Shown one piece after another: positions 26,391 through 36,123 of a stretch of DNA of 64,000 nt. Source of the DNA: Pseudomonas poae (GTDB taxonomy: Bacteria > Pseudomonadota > Gammaproteobacteria > Pseudomonadales > Pseudomonadaceae); assembly GCF_001439785.1 (NCBI RefSeq), contig NZ_JYLI01000006.1, positions 124,001-188,000 of the forward strand, given 5' to 3'. Under the pieces are notes generated by a model that was not told the origin of the DNA, did no database searches, and saw only the letters and a list, made by a program, of their open reading frames with translations. The translations under genes and the position numbers were made by a program. Numbering within the stretch: position 1 is the stretch's first letter; each line of letters opens with the position of its first letter.

Positions 26391-27512
26391 GTGCATAACG
26401 TCGTCATCAGCGGCACTGGCCTGTATACCCCGGCCAACAGCATCTCCAATGAAGAGCTGGTGCAGTCTTTCAATGCTTACGTGCATCAGTTCAACACCGA
26501 CAACGCCGCCGCCATCGAGCGCGGTGACGTGCAGGCCCTGACCGAGTCCAGCGCGGCCTTTATCGAGAAGGCGTCGGGTATCAAGAGTCGCTTCGTAATG
26601 GACAAGGATGGCATCCTTGACCCGCAACGCATGGCCCCGCGGCTGCCCGAGCGCAGCAATGACGAGTGGTCGGTGCTCTGCCAGATGGCCGTTGCCGCCG
26701 CCGAACAGGCTCTGCAGCGTGCCGGCAAGACCGCCGCCGATATCGACGGCGTGATCGTCGCCTGCTCCAACCTGCAACGCGCCTACCCGGCCATTGCCAT
26801 TGAAGTGCAGGAAGCCCTGGGTATCGAAGGCTTCGGCTTTGACATGAACGTGGCGTGTTCCTCGGCCACCTTCGGCATCCAGAACGCCGCCAACAGCATC
26901 CGGCTGGGCCAGGCTCGGGCGATCCTGATGGTCAACCCGGAAGTCTGCACCGGTCACTTGAATTTCCGCGACCGCGACAGCCACTTCATCTTCGGCGACG
27001 CGGCCACCGCCGTGCTGCTCGAGCGCGCCGACCTTGCGACCTCCGAGCATCAGTTCGAGGTGGTCAGCACCAAGCTGCTGACCACGTTCTCCAACACCAT
27101 CCGCAACAACTTCGGCTTCCTCAACCGCGCCGCCGAGGAGGGCATCGGCGCGCCGGACAAGCTGTTTGTACAGGAAGGCCGCAAAGTGTTCCGCGATGTG
27201 TGCCCGATGGTGGCCGAACTGATCGGCGTGCACCTGGAAGAAAACCAGTTGAACGTGAGTGACGTGAAACGCTTCTGGCTGCACCAGGCCAACCTGAGCA
27301 TGAACCATCTGATCGTGAAGAAACTGCTTGGCCGTGAAGCCACGGTAGAAGAAGCGCCGGTGATTCTCGATACCTATGCCAACACCAGTTCCGCAGGGTC
27401 GGTGATTGCGTTTCACAAAAATCAGGACGACCTGGCCAAAGGCTCTGTTGCCGTGCTCAGCTCCTTCGGTGCCGGCTATTCGATCGGCAGCGTGATCCTG
27501 CGCAAGCGCTGA
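26391..27512 (+). CDS. Beta-ketoacyl-ACP synthase III-like enzyme (FabH family)
   Basis: 373 residues, longer than housekeeping FabH (about 320). Thiolase-fold condensing enzyme with intact Cys-His-Asn triad: Cys156 in NVACSSATFG, His in WLHQANLSMNHL, Asn in YANTSSAGS. The start is GTG at 26391 after AGAGGAA; it yields MHNVVISGTGLYTP. In P. aeruginosa the similar PA3286 lies next to an ECF sigma gene and, as I recall, condenses acyl-CoA with malonyl-ACP, feeding beta-oxidation products into fatty acid synthesis. The same neighbour order is present here. A perfect palindrome upstream suggests its own repressor. Substrate inferred. Confidence 0.85.
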   Translation: MHNVVISGTGLYTPANSISNEELVQSFNAYVHQFNTDNAAAIERGDVQALTESSAAFIEKASGIKSRFVMDKDGILDPQRMAPRLPERSNDEWSVLCQMAVAAAEQALQRAGKTAADIDGVIVACSNLQRAYPAIAIEVQEALGIEGFGFDMNVACSSATFGIQNAANSIRLGQARAILMVNPEVCTGHLNFRDRDSHFIFGDAATAVLLERADLATSEHQFEVVSTKLLTTFSNTIRNNFGFLNRAAEEGIGAPDKLFVQEGRKVFRDVCPMVAELIGVHLEENQLNVSDVKRFWLHQANLSMNHLIVKKLLGREATVEEAPVILDTYANTSSAGSVIAFHKNQDDLAKGSVAVLSSFGAGYSIGSVILRKR

Positions 27513-27566
27513 TGCGTCAGCCTGCCGCGTGATTGGCGCGATTTATCGGAAATGTCGAGGTCTTCA

Positions 27567-28181
27567 ATGGCTGCAGCGGACGATGCGGATCTGCTTGAAC
27601 GCCTGCTCAAGGGAGAGCAGCAGGCCTATAAGGAATTGGTCACCGCCTACCAGAGCGCCATGCGCGCCGTGGCGTATGCCATCGTTGGTCAGCGCCACGC
27701 CGATGAGGTGGTGCAGGACGCCTGGCTGTCGGTGGTGCGCAATCTCGGCAAGTTCGAAGGCCGGTCCAGCCTCAAGACGTGGCTGTTGACCATCACGGCC
27801 AACGCCGCCAAGGGCCGCTACAAGCAGAACCGTCGCGAAGTGCTGCTCGACGATTTGCCTTCGCCCCATGGCACGATTGGCGCAGAGCGTTTTTCCCCCG
27901 ACGATGGTCATTGGGCCGTCGCCCCGTATGCCTGGCATCAGGACACCCCGGAAGCCTTGTTGAGCGAAGATGAATTGCGCAATTGCCTGGAGCATACGTT
28001 ACTGAGTTTGTCGGACTTGCAGAGCAGCGTGCTGGTGCTGCGCGAACGCCAGGGCCTGGAGCTGGAAGACATCTGTAATCTTCTGACACTTTCGCTCTCG
28101 AATGTCCGTGTGCTGCTGCACCGAGCGCGGCTGAAGGTCTTCGCCGCGGTGGAGCACTTTGAGGAAACGGGAGAATGTTGA
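27567..28181 (+). CDS. ECF-type RNA polymerase sigma factor
   Basis: 204 residues. Sigma-70 region 2 (QAYKELVTAYQSAMRAVAYAIVGQRHADEVVQDAWLSVVRNLGKFEG) and region 4 (SLSDLQSSVLVLRERQGLELEDICNLLTLSLSNVRVLLHRARLKV) are separated by a linker; no region 1 or 3, as in ECF factors. The ATG at 27567 (MAAADDADLLERLLKG) follows GAGG at good spacing; an in-frame ATG at 27552 would add five residues. It overlaps a small zinc-finger anti-sigma gene by seven bases. Target promoters are not evident in the window. Confidence 0.9.
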   Translation: MAAADDADLLERLLKGEQQAYKELVTAYQSAMRAVAYAIVGQRHADEVVQDAWLSVVRNLGKFEGRSSLKTWLLTITANAAKGRYKQNRREVLLDDLPSPHGTIGAERFSPDDGHWAVAPYAWHQDTPEALLSEDELRNCLEHTLLSLSDLQSSVLVLRERQGLELEDICNLLTLSLSNVRVLLHRARLKVFAAVEHFEETGEC

Positions 28182-28408
28182 CCTGTAAAGAACAAGTGGC
28201 GCGTTCCAGCGACTACCTCGATGGGCAGCTGACCTTTCGCGAGCGCCTGCTGGTACGTCATCACTTGATGTTCTGCCCGAACTGCCGCCGCTTTATCCGT
28301 CAGATGCGCCTGATGCAGGCGACACTGAGGAAGATGCCGCAGGCACCGGTGCCAGAGGTGGATGCCCTGGCCGAACGGCTGGCTGCCGAGCGGCGCAAGG
28401 GCGGGTAG
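28175..28408 (+). CDS. Zinc-finger anti-sigma factor
   Basis: 77 residues, soluble. The motif SDYLDGQLTFRERLLVRHHLMFCPNCRRF contains the H-x3-C-x2-C core (His in RHHL, Cys-x2-Cys in FCPNC) of ZAS/putative zinc-finger anti-sigma domains. There is no membrane helix, so it would be a cytosolic regulator of the sigma factor with which it overlaps by seven bases. It converges with the porin gene (eight-base gap). Confidence 0.82.
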   Translation: MLTCKEQVARSSDYLDGQLTFRERLLVRHHLMFCPNCRRFIRQMRLMQATLRKMPQAPVPEVDALAERLAAERRKGG

Positions 28409-28416
28409 CGGGGTTA

Positions 28417-29739
28417 TCAGAACTTGGCTTCAGCATCCAGCTGCAGGGTGTTGGTGTTGGCATCACGCTGCGTACGGCTGGCGAAGTCGGCCTTGGTCAG
28501 GAAGTAGGTGGCACCGAGGGCGAAGTTCTTGTCGATGTCGTAGCTGACCTTCATCTTGTGACCGCGCGAGCCGGTGGTGCCATTGGCGAAGTCCGAATCG
28601 GTAAAGGCGCCGACCACCGCGTTACGTTGAACATCGCGATAGTTGTAGTCCAGGTTGAAACCGAACACTTTGGACTTGGCCCCCACCAGCCACGCGGTGT
28701 CCTGATCGGTCACGGCATCGTTGTTTTTCACGTACTGACCGTAGAACGCCAGGGGCACGGCCAGGCCGCCGATGTCCGCCTGGGCGAAGCCTTCGTACAG
28801 GCGGAATTCGTTGTCGGCCGAGTTACCGTTGACCGCCAGCGCGCAAGGCGTGGTGGTGGTCGTGCAGCGGCTGTCGCGGTCATTCTGGTAGGCGTAGACG
28901 CTGCCGCCCAGGGTCATTTTCAGGTTGTCGGTGATCGAGAAACGCGTACCCAACTGGCCGGACGTCAGGCGCAGGTCGTGGCGAAACTGCACGCCGTCGC
29001 CGTCAACGTTGTCCTTGAGGTTGTAGTTGCCCAGGCTGCCGAACAGTTCGGCGCTGCTGCCCAATGGGTATTTATAGGTGACTGCCAGGCCTTCGGGGTT
29101 GATGTCGCTGTCCCAGATCACGTCGCCCATGCTTACCCAGGGTTGCAGCATCTTGCCGCCGATCACGTGCAGGTTCTTGATCTGGTCCGGGTGGTAGTCG
29201 ATATAACCGAGGTCCAGCCAGATCGATTTCTTGTTGAAGTAACCGTCCTGGTCCTGGTTGGTGGAACGCGCATCGTCGCCACCGCCGGTGGCAATGCGGA
29301 TGCCGGTGTCCACTTGCGGGTTGATCTCGGTGTAGGCGCCCAGGCGCGCACGGATACGTTGACGGTCCTTGTCACGCCCGCCGTTGTTGGGTTCGCCGTC
29401 GATCTTGATGGTTTCCTGACGGAACCGCACATCTCCCTTGAACTGGGTCTTGGCGGCCCAGGCCAGCTTCTGGTCGAACGTGCTCAGGTCGTTGGTCTTT
29501 TTCGCGGTGGCGGCGATTTGCTCATTGCTCTCTTGCTGAGCCTGCCGGGCGATCTGCTGTTCTTTCTGGTCTTTGGCGAGTTCGGTTTGCAGTTCGGTGT
29601 ACTGCGCCGCAGTGATCTGGCCGTTGGCCTTGAGCATATCGAGCAACTTAGCGTCGACTGCAGCGCTGGCCGGCACGCTCAGGGCCAGTAACAGGCCGCC
29701 GCACAGGACCGCCGCAGTTTTGGTGGAAGCAAGACGCAT
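28417..29739 (-). CDS. Putative outer membrane porin (Porin_5-like)
   Basis: 440 residues. Signal peptide (residues 1-26, LCGGLLLALSVPASAA), then a Gln/Lys-rich coiled-coil segment (DMLKANGQITAAQYTELQTE to about 85) typical of trimerising putative porins, then alternating beta-strands ending in aromatic LDAEAKF, the outer membrane assembly signal. Motifs such as RFRQETIKIDGE and GRDKDRQRIRARLGAYTEIN are characteristic of the Pseudomonas putative porin family. Solute unknown. It converges with the anti-sigma gene; the 288-base upstream region (29740-30027) contains an imperfect stem around 29860-29885 and nothing else I can call. Confidence 0.85.
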   Translation of the reverse strand: MRLASTKTAAVLCGGLLLALSVPASAAVDAKLLDMLKANGQITAAQYTELQTELAKDQKEQQIARQAQQESNEQIAATAKKTNDLSTFDQKLAWAAKTQFKGDVRFRQETIKIDGEPNNGGRDKDRQRIRARLGAYTEINPQVDTGIRIATGGGDDARSTNQDQDGYFNKKSIWLDLGYIDYHPDQIKNLHVIGGKMLQPWVSMGDVIWDSDINPEGLAVTYKYPLGSSAELFGSLGNYNLKDNVDGDGVQFRHDLRLTSGQLGTRFSITDNLKMTLGGSVYAYQNDRDSRCTTTTTPCALAVNGNSADNEFRLYEGFAQADIGGLAVPLAFYGQYVKNNDAVTDQDTAWLVGAKSKVFGFNLDYNYRDVQRNAVVGAFTDSDFANGTTGSRGHKMKVSYDIDKNFALGATYFLTKADFASRTQRDANTNTLQLDAEAKF

Positions 29740-30027
29740 ATCAATCTCCGAAAGTGAGGAGGAGGGAACAGACCCTCCAGGACACGAACGCCCGATGACG
29801 GACGGGTAAAATGGCTATTTGGTTAGAATCAGATGCTCTAAAAAACCCGGCCAGTATCACTTCCGTTTATGACGGAGTGGTGGCTAGGTGATTTCATCTT
29901 GATGACAAATGCTGAGCGCGTGGAACTATTGGTCTAGAGCCCTGTCCGCGTGTTTTCGAGGTGTGAACGGTTGCCGTGATGAGCGATACTCGCCAGGCTT
30001 CTACGCCAACAGCCAGTGAGGATGCCG

Positions 30028-31152
30028 ATGCCGTTGCAACGTCTGGACAACCTGTCCGAAATCGCCCCGTCGGTGTGGGATGCCTTGGTGCCCGAGGGCC
30101 AGCCGTTCGTTCGGCATGCTTTTTTAAGCGCGCTTGAAGACAGTGCCAGCCTGGGCACGCAATCGGGCTGGCAGCCTGAGCACCTGCTGCACTGGGAGGG
30201 CGATCGGTTGGTGGCGGCCTTGCCCGGTTATCGCAAGTGGCATTCCTATGGCGAGTATGTGTTCGACCATGGCTGGGCCGATGCCTGCGCGCGTGCCGGC
30301 ATCGACTACTACCCCAAGCTGCTCATGGCGGTGCCATTCAGCCCGGTCAGCGGGCCGCGCCTGTTGGCGGCAAGCGCCGAGGACGGTTTCGAGCTGCTCA
30401 ACAGCCTGCCGGGCTACCTGGAAATCGAAGGGCTCTCCAGTGCGCATATCAACTTCACCGACGGGTTGGCCGATGACGCCTTGGCCCGGCAGCCGGGCTG
30501 GTTGCAGCGCCTGGGTTGCCAATTTCACTGGCAGAACCGTGGCTACCGCGACTTCCAGGACTTCCTCGACGCCTTGAGTTCACGCAAGCGCAAACAGATG
30601 CGCAAGGAACGCGAACAGGTGGCAGGGCAGGGCATCGAGTTTGAGTGGTTGCACGGTCATCAACTGAGCGAAGCGCAATGGGATTTCGTCTACGCCTGCT
30701 ACGCCAACACCTACGCGGTACGCCGCCAGGCACCTTACCTGACGCGCGCGTTTTTTAGCCTGCTGGCCGAGCGCATGCCTCAGATGATCCGCGTGGTGCT
30801 GGCCAAGCAGGGTTCACGTCCGGTGGCAATGGCGTTCAGCCTGATTGGTGGGGACAGTTTCTACGGGCGTTACTGGGGCTGTCTGGCCGAATTCGACCGT
30901 TTGCATTTCGAGACCTGTTTCTACCAGGGCATGGACTACGCCATCGCCGAAGGCCTGCAACGCTTCGATGCTGGCGCCCAAGGCGAGCACAAACTGATTC
31001 GCGGGTTCGAGCCGGTGATCACCCGCTCGTGGCATTACCTGCGCCATCCGGGGTTGAAGAATGCGGTGGAGGATTTCCTGGAGCGGGAGCGTGCGGGGAT
31101 TCTGGCGTATGCCGAAGAGGCCCGGACAGCCCTGCCGTATCGGCAGGGCTGA
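30028..31152 (+). CDS. FemAB-like GNAT-fold protein (PF04339-type)
   Basis: 374 residues, cytosolic. Two GNAT-like halves as in the peptidogalycan biosynthesis/recognition family: SSRKRKQMRKEREQV and FYGRYWGCLAEFDRLHFETCFYQGMDYAIAEGLQRFDAGAQGEHKLIRGFEP are strongly conserved signatures. Function in bacteria is not established; acyl or aminoacyl transfer is assumed from fold. Possible starts are GTG 30016, ATG 30022 and ATG 30028; GTGAGG at 30016-30021 is the likely ribosome site, which favours 30028. Confidence 0.82.
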   Translation: MPLQRLDNLSEIAPSVWDALVPEGQPFVRHAFLSALEDSASLGTQSGWQPEHLLHWEGDRLVAALPGYRKWHSYGEYVFDHGWADACARAGIDYYPKLLMAVPFSPVSGPRLLAASAEDGFELLNSLPGYLEIEGLSSAHINFTDGLADDALARQPGWLQRLGCQFHWQNRGYRDFQDFLDALSSRKRKQMRKEREQVAGQGIEFEWLHGHQLSEAQWDFVYACYANTYAVRRQAPYLTRAFFSLLAERMPQMIRVVLAKQGSRPVAMAFSLIGGDSFYGRYWGCLAEFDRLHFETCFYQGMDYAIAEGLQRFDAGAQGEHKLIRGFEPVITRSWHYLRHPGLKNAVEDFLERERAGILAYAEEARTALPYRQG

Positions 31153-31166
31153 AACCACACGCTTGC

Positions 31167-31868
31167 TCAGCCTGGCTTCCCCTTGCCAAGCCATCGATAC
31201 ACCACGCCACCGATCACCGCACCCAGGATTGGCGCGAGCCAGAACAACCACAACTGCTGGATCGCCCAGCCGCCCACCAGCAGGGCTGGCCCGGTACTGC
31301 GCGCCGGGTTGACCGAAGTGTTGGTGACGGGGATGGAGATCAGGTGGATCAGCGTCAGGGCCAGACCGATGGCAATCGGCGCCAGGCCCTTGGGTGCACG
31401 GCTGTCGGTGGCGCCGAGGATGATCACAACGAACATCGTGGTCATCACCAGCTCACAGACAAACCCCGCCACCAGTGAATAACCACCCGGTGAATGCTCG
31501 CCATAGCCATTGGAAGCCAGACCACCGGCCAGTTCAAATCCTGGCTTGCCGCTGGCAATGAAGTACAACAATACGGCGGCGACTGCTGCGCCGATGACCT
31601 GGGCGACAACATAGGCTGGCAACTCCCGCGCCGGAAACCTTCCGCCCACCACCAGCCCCACCGATACCGCCGGGTTGAGGTGACAGCCACTGATAGGGCC
31701 GATCGCAACCGCCATGGTCAGTACCGTCAGCCCGAACGCCAGGGCAACGCCCAACAGGCCAATCCCGACTGCAGGAAACGCTGCGGCCAACACCGCACTC
31801 CCGCAACCGCCCAACACCAGCCAAAACGTACCCAACCCCTCTGTGACTGAACGTTTGAACAAAGACAT
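31167..31868 (-). CDS. aqpZ: Aquaporin Z
   Basis: 233 residues, six membrane helices with both half-helix NPA motifs: [12 protein letters not shown] and [14 protein letters not shown]. The selectivity arginine follows the second NPA, and a conserved histidine lies in the fifth helix ([16 protein letters not shown]), as in water-specific AqpZ rather than GlpF. Inner membrane water channel for osmotic adjustment. The start [18 protein letters not shown] is typical. It converges with the acyltransferase gene. Confidence 0.95.
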   Translation of the reverse strand: MSLFKRSVTEGLGTFWLVLGGCGSAVLAAAFPAVGIGLLGVALAFGLTVLTMAVAIGPISGCHLNPAVSVGLVVGGRFPARELPAYVVAQVIGAAVAAVLLYFIASGKPGFELAGGLASNGYGEHSPGGYSLVAGFVCELVMTTMFVVIILGATDSRAPKGLAPIAIGLALTLIHLISIPVTNTSVNPARSTGPALLVGGWAIQQLWLFWLAPILGAVIGGVVYRWLGKGKPG

Positions 31869-32068
31869 GCAACCCGTCCTTGATAGATCTCTATCTAATC
31901 AGTAAATCAATGATGCTCCCTGCAGATTTACTTCAGCGCCCATCTGGGCACTGCACTGATTACAGCACGGTTTTGCTACAAATCCAGGCCGCGGAAAAAT
32001 ACCGCAGGCCTGTGGTTGCGGGTGTGTGAGGCAAATGCCGCTGAATGAGGCGATCAATTGTGGGAGAT

Positions 32069-33901
32069 TCAGTCGATGCCGACGAACCCTCCGGTCTGGT
32101 GCTGCCACAACCGCGCGTACAACCCTCCGTGTGCCAGCAGCTGCGCATGGTTGCCGCTTTCGGCAATCCGGCCCTTCTCCAGCACCACCAGGCGGTCCAT
32201 GCGGGCGATGGTCGACAAGCGGTGCGCAATCGCGATCACGGTCTTGCCCTGCATCAGGGTCTCGAGGCTTTCCTGGATCGCCGCTTCCACTTCCGAGTCC
32301 AGTGCCGAGGTGGCTTCGTCCATGATCAGAATCGGCGCGTCCTTGAGCAGCACGCGGGCGATGGCGATGCGTTGACGCTGCCCGCCGGACAGTTTGACGC
32401 CGCGCTCACCCACATGCGCGTCGAGCCCGGTGCGGCCTTCGGCGTCCGACAGCAGCGGGATGAACTCATCGGCGCGCGCCTTGTGGATCGCGGCCCAGAG
32501 TTCTTCGTCGGTAGCGTCGGGCTTGCCGTACAGCAGGTTGTCGCGGATCGAACGGTGCAGCAGCGAGGTGTCCTGAGTGATCATGCCGATCTGCTCGCGC
32601 AGAGTTTCCTGGGCGACTTCGGCGATGTCCTGGCCGTCGATCAGGATGCGTCCGCCTTGCAGGTCGTAGAGGCGCAGCAGCAGGTTGACCAACGTTGACT
32701 TGCCCGCGCCCGATGGGCCGATCAGTCCGATCTTTTCCCCGGACTTGATCTCAAGGCTCAGGCCACCAATGATCCCGCTCTGCTTGCCATAGTGGAAATC
32801 CACCTGCTCGAAGCGCACCTCGCCATGGGGTACATGCAGGCGCGGGGCGTTGTCGCGGTCGATCACGGCCAGAGGTTGTGCGATGGTTTTCAGGCCGTCC
32901 TGCACCATGCCGATGTTTTCGAAAATGCCATTGACCACCCACATGATCCAGCCGGACATGTTGACGATGCGGATCACCAGGCCGGTTGCCAAGGCGATCG
33001 CGCCCACCGAGATGAGCGAGTGCGTCCACAGCCACAACGCAAGGCCGGTGGTGGTGACAATCAGCAAGCCGTTCATGAGGGTGATTGTCACGTCCATGCT
33101 GGTCACCACGCGGCTGGCCAGTTGGGTTTTTTCGGTCTGCTCGATGATCGCTTCCTTGGCGTATTCCTGCTCGGACTGGGTATGGGCGAACAGTTTCAAG
33201 GTGGTGATGTTGGTATAGCCGTCGACGATGCGGCCCATCAGCTTGGAACGCGCCTCGGAGGAAATCACCGAGCGCTCCTTCACCCGTGGCACGAAGTAGC
33301 GCAGCGCCAGGCTGTAGCAGACAATCCAGGTCACCAGCGGCACCATCAGGCGCCAGTCGGCTTCGGCAAACAGCACCAGAGCGCTGATGGCGTAGATCGC
33401 TACGTGCCAGATCGCGTCCACGGCCGCCACGGCGGAGTCGCGCAGTGAGTTGCCCGTTTGCATGATGCGCTGGGCGATACGCCCGGCGAAATCGTTCTGG
33501 AAGAAATTGAGGCTCTGTTTGAGCACATAGCTGTGGTTTTGCCAGCGGATCAGGCTGGTCATGCCGGGGCTGATGGTCTGGTGCACGAGCAGGTCGTGCA
33601 ACGCGCCGAAAATCGGGCGCAGCAGCAGGGCGACCACGGCCATCCAGATCAGCTCAGTGCTGTGCACCTGGAAAAAGTCGGCGGGCGGCGTGCCCTGGGC
33701 CAGGTCGATGATGCGGCTCAGGTAGCTGAACAGTGCGACTTCGATCAATGCGCCGATCAGGCCCACCACCAACAAGGCGGCGAAATGCGGCCACACCTGA
33801 CGCAGGTAGTAGAGGTAAAAAGGCAGGACTTTATCGGGCGGGGCGACGCTGGGCGCGTCGCGGAAGATGTCGATCAGTTGTTCAAAACGACGATAGAGCA
33901 T
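32069..33901 (-). CDS. ABC exporter, fused membrane-ATPase half-transporter
   Basis: 610 residues. Type IV (MsbA-like) half-transporter: six membrane helices in the first 330 residues, then an ATPase domain with Walker A GPSGAGKST, signature LSGGQRQRIAIAR, Walker B ILIMDEATSALD and H-loop AIAHRLSTIARMD. It should work as a homodimer exporting a lipid or drug. In P. aeruginosa a similar gene sits beside ppiA, as here. The ATG at 33901 (MLYRRFEQLIDIF) is preferred; 33937 would add twelve residues. The stem-loop around 31985-32012 downstream may stabilise or end the transcript. Confidence 0.9.
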   Translation of the reverse strand: MLYRRFEQLIDIFRDAPSVAPPDKVLPFYLYYLRQVWPHFAALLVVGLIGALIEVALFSYLSRIIDLAQGTPPADFFQVHSTELIWMAVVALLLRPIFGALHDLLVHQTISPGMTSLIRWQNHSYVLKQSLNFFQNDFAGRIAQRIMQTGNSLRDSAVAAVDAIWHVAIYAISALVLFAEADWRLMVPLVTWIVCYSLALRYFVPRVKERSVISSEARSKLMGRIVDGYTNITTLKLFAHTQSEQEYAKEAIIEQTEKTQLASRVVTSMDVTITLMNGLLIVTTTGLALWLWTHSLISVGAIALATGLVIRIVNMSGWIMWVVNGIFENIGMVQDGLKTIAQPLAVIDRDNAPRLHVPHGEVRFEQVDFHYGKQSGIIGGLSLEIKSGEKIGLIGPSGAGKSTLVNLLLRLYDLQGGRILIDGQDIAEVAQETLREQIGMITQDTSLLHRSIRDNLLYGKPDATDEELWAAIHKARADEFIPLLSDAEGRTGLDAHVGERGVKLSGGQRQRIAIARVLLKDAPILIMDEATSALDSEVEAAIQESLETLMQGKTVIAIAHRLSTIARMDRLVVLEKGRIAESGNHAQLLAHGGLYARLWQHQTGGFVGID

Positions 33902-33983
33902 TGGGGTTGACGCCCGCCGGGCGGGCTCTCCTTTCAAATGCGCGCGCGGCCTTGTGGGCCGCGCACGGAACTCCCTGCAAACC

Positions 33984-34547
33984 TTAGTCGATGCGCTTGG
34001 CCGACTTGATCAGGACAGGGTCGATTGGCACGTTCTGCATGCCTTGCTTGGTGGTGGTCTGGGAGTTGACGATGATGTCGACCACGTCCATGCCCTTGAC
34101 CACTTTGGCGAATACCGCGTAACCGGCGTCGCGGCCAGGATCCAGGAAGGCATTGTCGGCGACGTTGATGAAGAACTGGCTGGTGGCCGAGTTCGGGTCA
34201 TTGGTGCGCGCCATCGACAGGGTGCCGCGGACGTTATGCAGTCCGTTGCTGGCTTCGTTCTTGATCGGTGCTTCGGTCGGCTTTTGCGACATCTGCTGGG
34301 TGAACCCGCCGCCCTGGACCATGAAGCCCGGAATCACACGGTGGAAAATCGTGTTGGTGTAGAAGCCCTTGTCCACGTAGGCCAGGAAGTTCTTGGTACT
34401 GATCGGCGCCTTGACCGGGTCCAGTTCGATTTCAATGTCGCCGTTGGTGGTGGAGATCAAAACATGGGGGGCCTTGGCCGGCTGGGCCGCCATCAGGTTG
34501 GCGGCAAACAGTACGGAACCGGCAAAGAAGGCAATTTTTTTCAGCAT
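33984..34547 (-). CDS. ppiA: Periplasmic peptidyl-prolyl cis-trans isomerase A (cyclophilin)
   Basis: 187 residues. Signal peptide ([24 protein letters not shown]) directs it to the periplasm, where it isomerises X-Pro bonds. Cyclophilin core motifs [14 protein letters not shown] and [18 protein letters not shown] contain the catalytic Arg and binding-pocket Phe/Gln. Length fits E. coli PpiA (190). It lies 82 bases upstream of the ABC exporter on the same strand, so co-transcription is possible. Confidence 0.95.
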   Translation of the reverse strand: MLKKIAFFAGSVLFAANLMAAQPAKAPHVLISTTNGDIEIELDPVKAPISTKNFLAYVDKGFYTNTIFHRVIPGFMVQGGGFTQQMSQKPTEAPIKNEASNGLHNVRGTLSMARTNDPNSATSQFFINVADNAFLDPGRDAGYAVFAKVVKGMDVVDIIVNSQTTTKQGMQNVPIDPVLIKSAKRID

Positions 34548-34725
34548 GGGGTCAGTGATCCTGAGTGGTGATGTCGAGTGGTCGTGTTCGGCGCTGGGAC
34601 AGGGTTAGGACAGGTCATCCTGGCGCGTTGTTCCTGTGCATCCCGGCCCGTCGTTTCTGTCGAGCGGGCGAGATAATCACGTTTGTGGTTGTTTGCCCAG
34701 CCTTGGGCCCCGGGTGAGCGCTGTT

Positions 34726-35649
34726 TCAGCTTTGCCGGGGGGCGGCAAAAGGCGCGTCCAGCGGCGCCGTGTCAAAGCTGCGCAGCAATTCAACCAGGAT
34801 TTGCGTGGCCGGTCCCAGAGGTTTGTCCTTATTGGAGTACAGATAAAACGTGGGGTGACGGCTGGCTCCCTGTTCCAAGGGTAGCTGCTTGAGCACGCCC
34901 TCGGCGATTTCGCGTTCGATCAAATGCCGGGGCAGCCACGCAAAGCCCAGACCGCTGCCCACGAAGGAGGCGGCGGTGGCCAGGCTGCCGACGGTCCAGC
35001 GCTGCTCGGCGCCGAGCCAGCCCACGTCGCGCGGCTGCTGGCGCCCGGAGTCACGAATCACCACCTGCATCTGGCTTTCCAGATCCTGGAAGCTCAACTC
35101 GCGATTCATGCGGTGCAGGGGATGGTCGGGGTGGGCGACGGCAATGAACTCCACGTCGCTCAGTTCGGTGCCCAGGTAACCGGCAATGCTGAAGCTGCAG
35201 ATCGCGAGGTCGGCCACGCCTTCAATCAACAGTTCCTCGACGCCCGACAGCACTTCTTCGCGCAGGCGCACGCGGCAGCCGCGGCTTTGCGGCATGAACG
35301 CGGTCAGCGCGCGCACCAGCCGCGTATTGGGGTAAGCGGCATCCACCACCAGGCGCACTTCGGCTTCCCAGCCTTGTTCCATGTGGTGGGCGAGGTCCTC
35401 GAGCTGGCTTGCGTTCTTGACCAGTTGGCGTGAGCGGCGCAGCAGCACTTCACCGGCGTCGGTGAGTACGGCCTTGCGCCCGTCGATGCGCAATAGCGGC
35501 ACGCCGAGCTGGTCCTGCATGCGCGCCACGGTGTAACTCACCGAGGACTGCGATCGGTGCAGGGCTTCGGCGGCCTGGGCGAAGCCACCGTGGTCGACCA
35601 CGGCCTGCAGCGTGCGCCATTGATCAAGGGTAACGCGGGGCGCTTTCAA
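34726..35649 (-). CDS. LysR-family transcriptional regulator
   Basis: 307 residues. N-terminal winged helix-turn-helix (LQAVVDHGGFAQAAEALHRSQSSVSYTVARMQDQLG) and a C-terminal periplasmic-binding-protein-like effector domain (about 90-295). Divergent from the small secreted protein at 35699, the usual arrangement for a LysR regulator and a target. Effector unknown. The 178 bases after its stop (34548-34725) show nothing I can name. Confidence 0.9.
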   Translation of the reverse strand: MKAPRVTLDQWRTLQAVVDHGGFAQAAEALHRSQSSVSYTVARMQDQLGVPLLRIDGRKAVLTDAGEVLLRRSRQLVKNASQLEDLAHHMEQGWEAEVRLVVDAAYPNTRLVRALTAFMPQSRGCRVRLREEVLSGVEELLIEGVADLAICSFSIAGYLGTELSDVEFIAVAHPDHPLHRMNRELSFQDLESQMQVVIRDSGRQQPRDVGWLGAEQRWTVGSLATAASFVGSGLGFAWLPRHLIEREIAEGVLKQLPLEQGASRHPTFYLYSNKDKPLGPATQILVELLRSFDTAPLDAPFAAPRQS

Positions 35650-35698
35650 GATGGGTTCCTCTTGTCCTAAGCTGACAGTCCTTATTGGAGACTGCCGA

Positions 35699-36013
35699 AT
35701 GAGAAAATTGTGTTGTGCGCTGCTGTCGCTGCTGCCGATCAGTGTGTTTGCCTACCCCATCGATGTGAGCAAGAAAATCGAAGGCGTAAGCATCGATTAC
35801 ACGGCGTCTGATGTCGACGCCGACATCAGTTCGATCCAGTTGAGCAACTACGGTCACAACGACGCGGTGTGTTCGGTCATCTTCACCAACGGTCCCGAGT
35901 CGCCGCGTCGCCGTACGGTCACGGTGCCGGCCGGCAAAAACACCAACACCACCGTCAAGTTCAACCGCGCGATCATCAAGATGCGCATTGCCCTGGCCTG
36001 CAGTCCGAAATAA
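35699..36013 (+). CDS. Small secreted protein of unknown function
   Basis: 104 residues with a clear signal peptide (RKLCCALLSLLPISVFA) and a mature beta-rich domain containing two cysteines (NDAVCSVIF and ALACSPK) that could form a disulfide. Common in Pseudomonas, where database names are inconsistent. The ATG at 35699 follows TTGGAGACTGCCGA. It is divergent from the LysR gene, with about 50 bases between starts, so regulation by it is plausible. I do not recognise a function. Confidence 0.75.
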   Translation: MRKLCCALLSLLPISVFAYPIDVSKKIEGVSIDYTASDVDADISSIQLSNYGHNDAVCSVIFTNGPESPRRRTVTVPAGKNTNTTVKFNRAIIKMRIALACSPK

Positions 36014-36123
36014 AGCAGCGCATGCCTGTGCTTATAAACAAATTTATAGATGGTTTATAGCAGTTTTTTGCGCTTTTTTATCGAGTTAGCCATGGTTAGC
36101 ATGCGCTCCAGGGACTTACATAA

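Noticed and set aside
31985..32012. Stem-loop CAGGCCGCGG / CCGCAGGCCTG as terminator of the ABC exporter
   Set aside because: The stem is good apart from one bulged base, but no T-run follows on the minus strand and it lies 57 bases past the stop. Mentioned with the gene but not called as a terminator.
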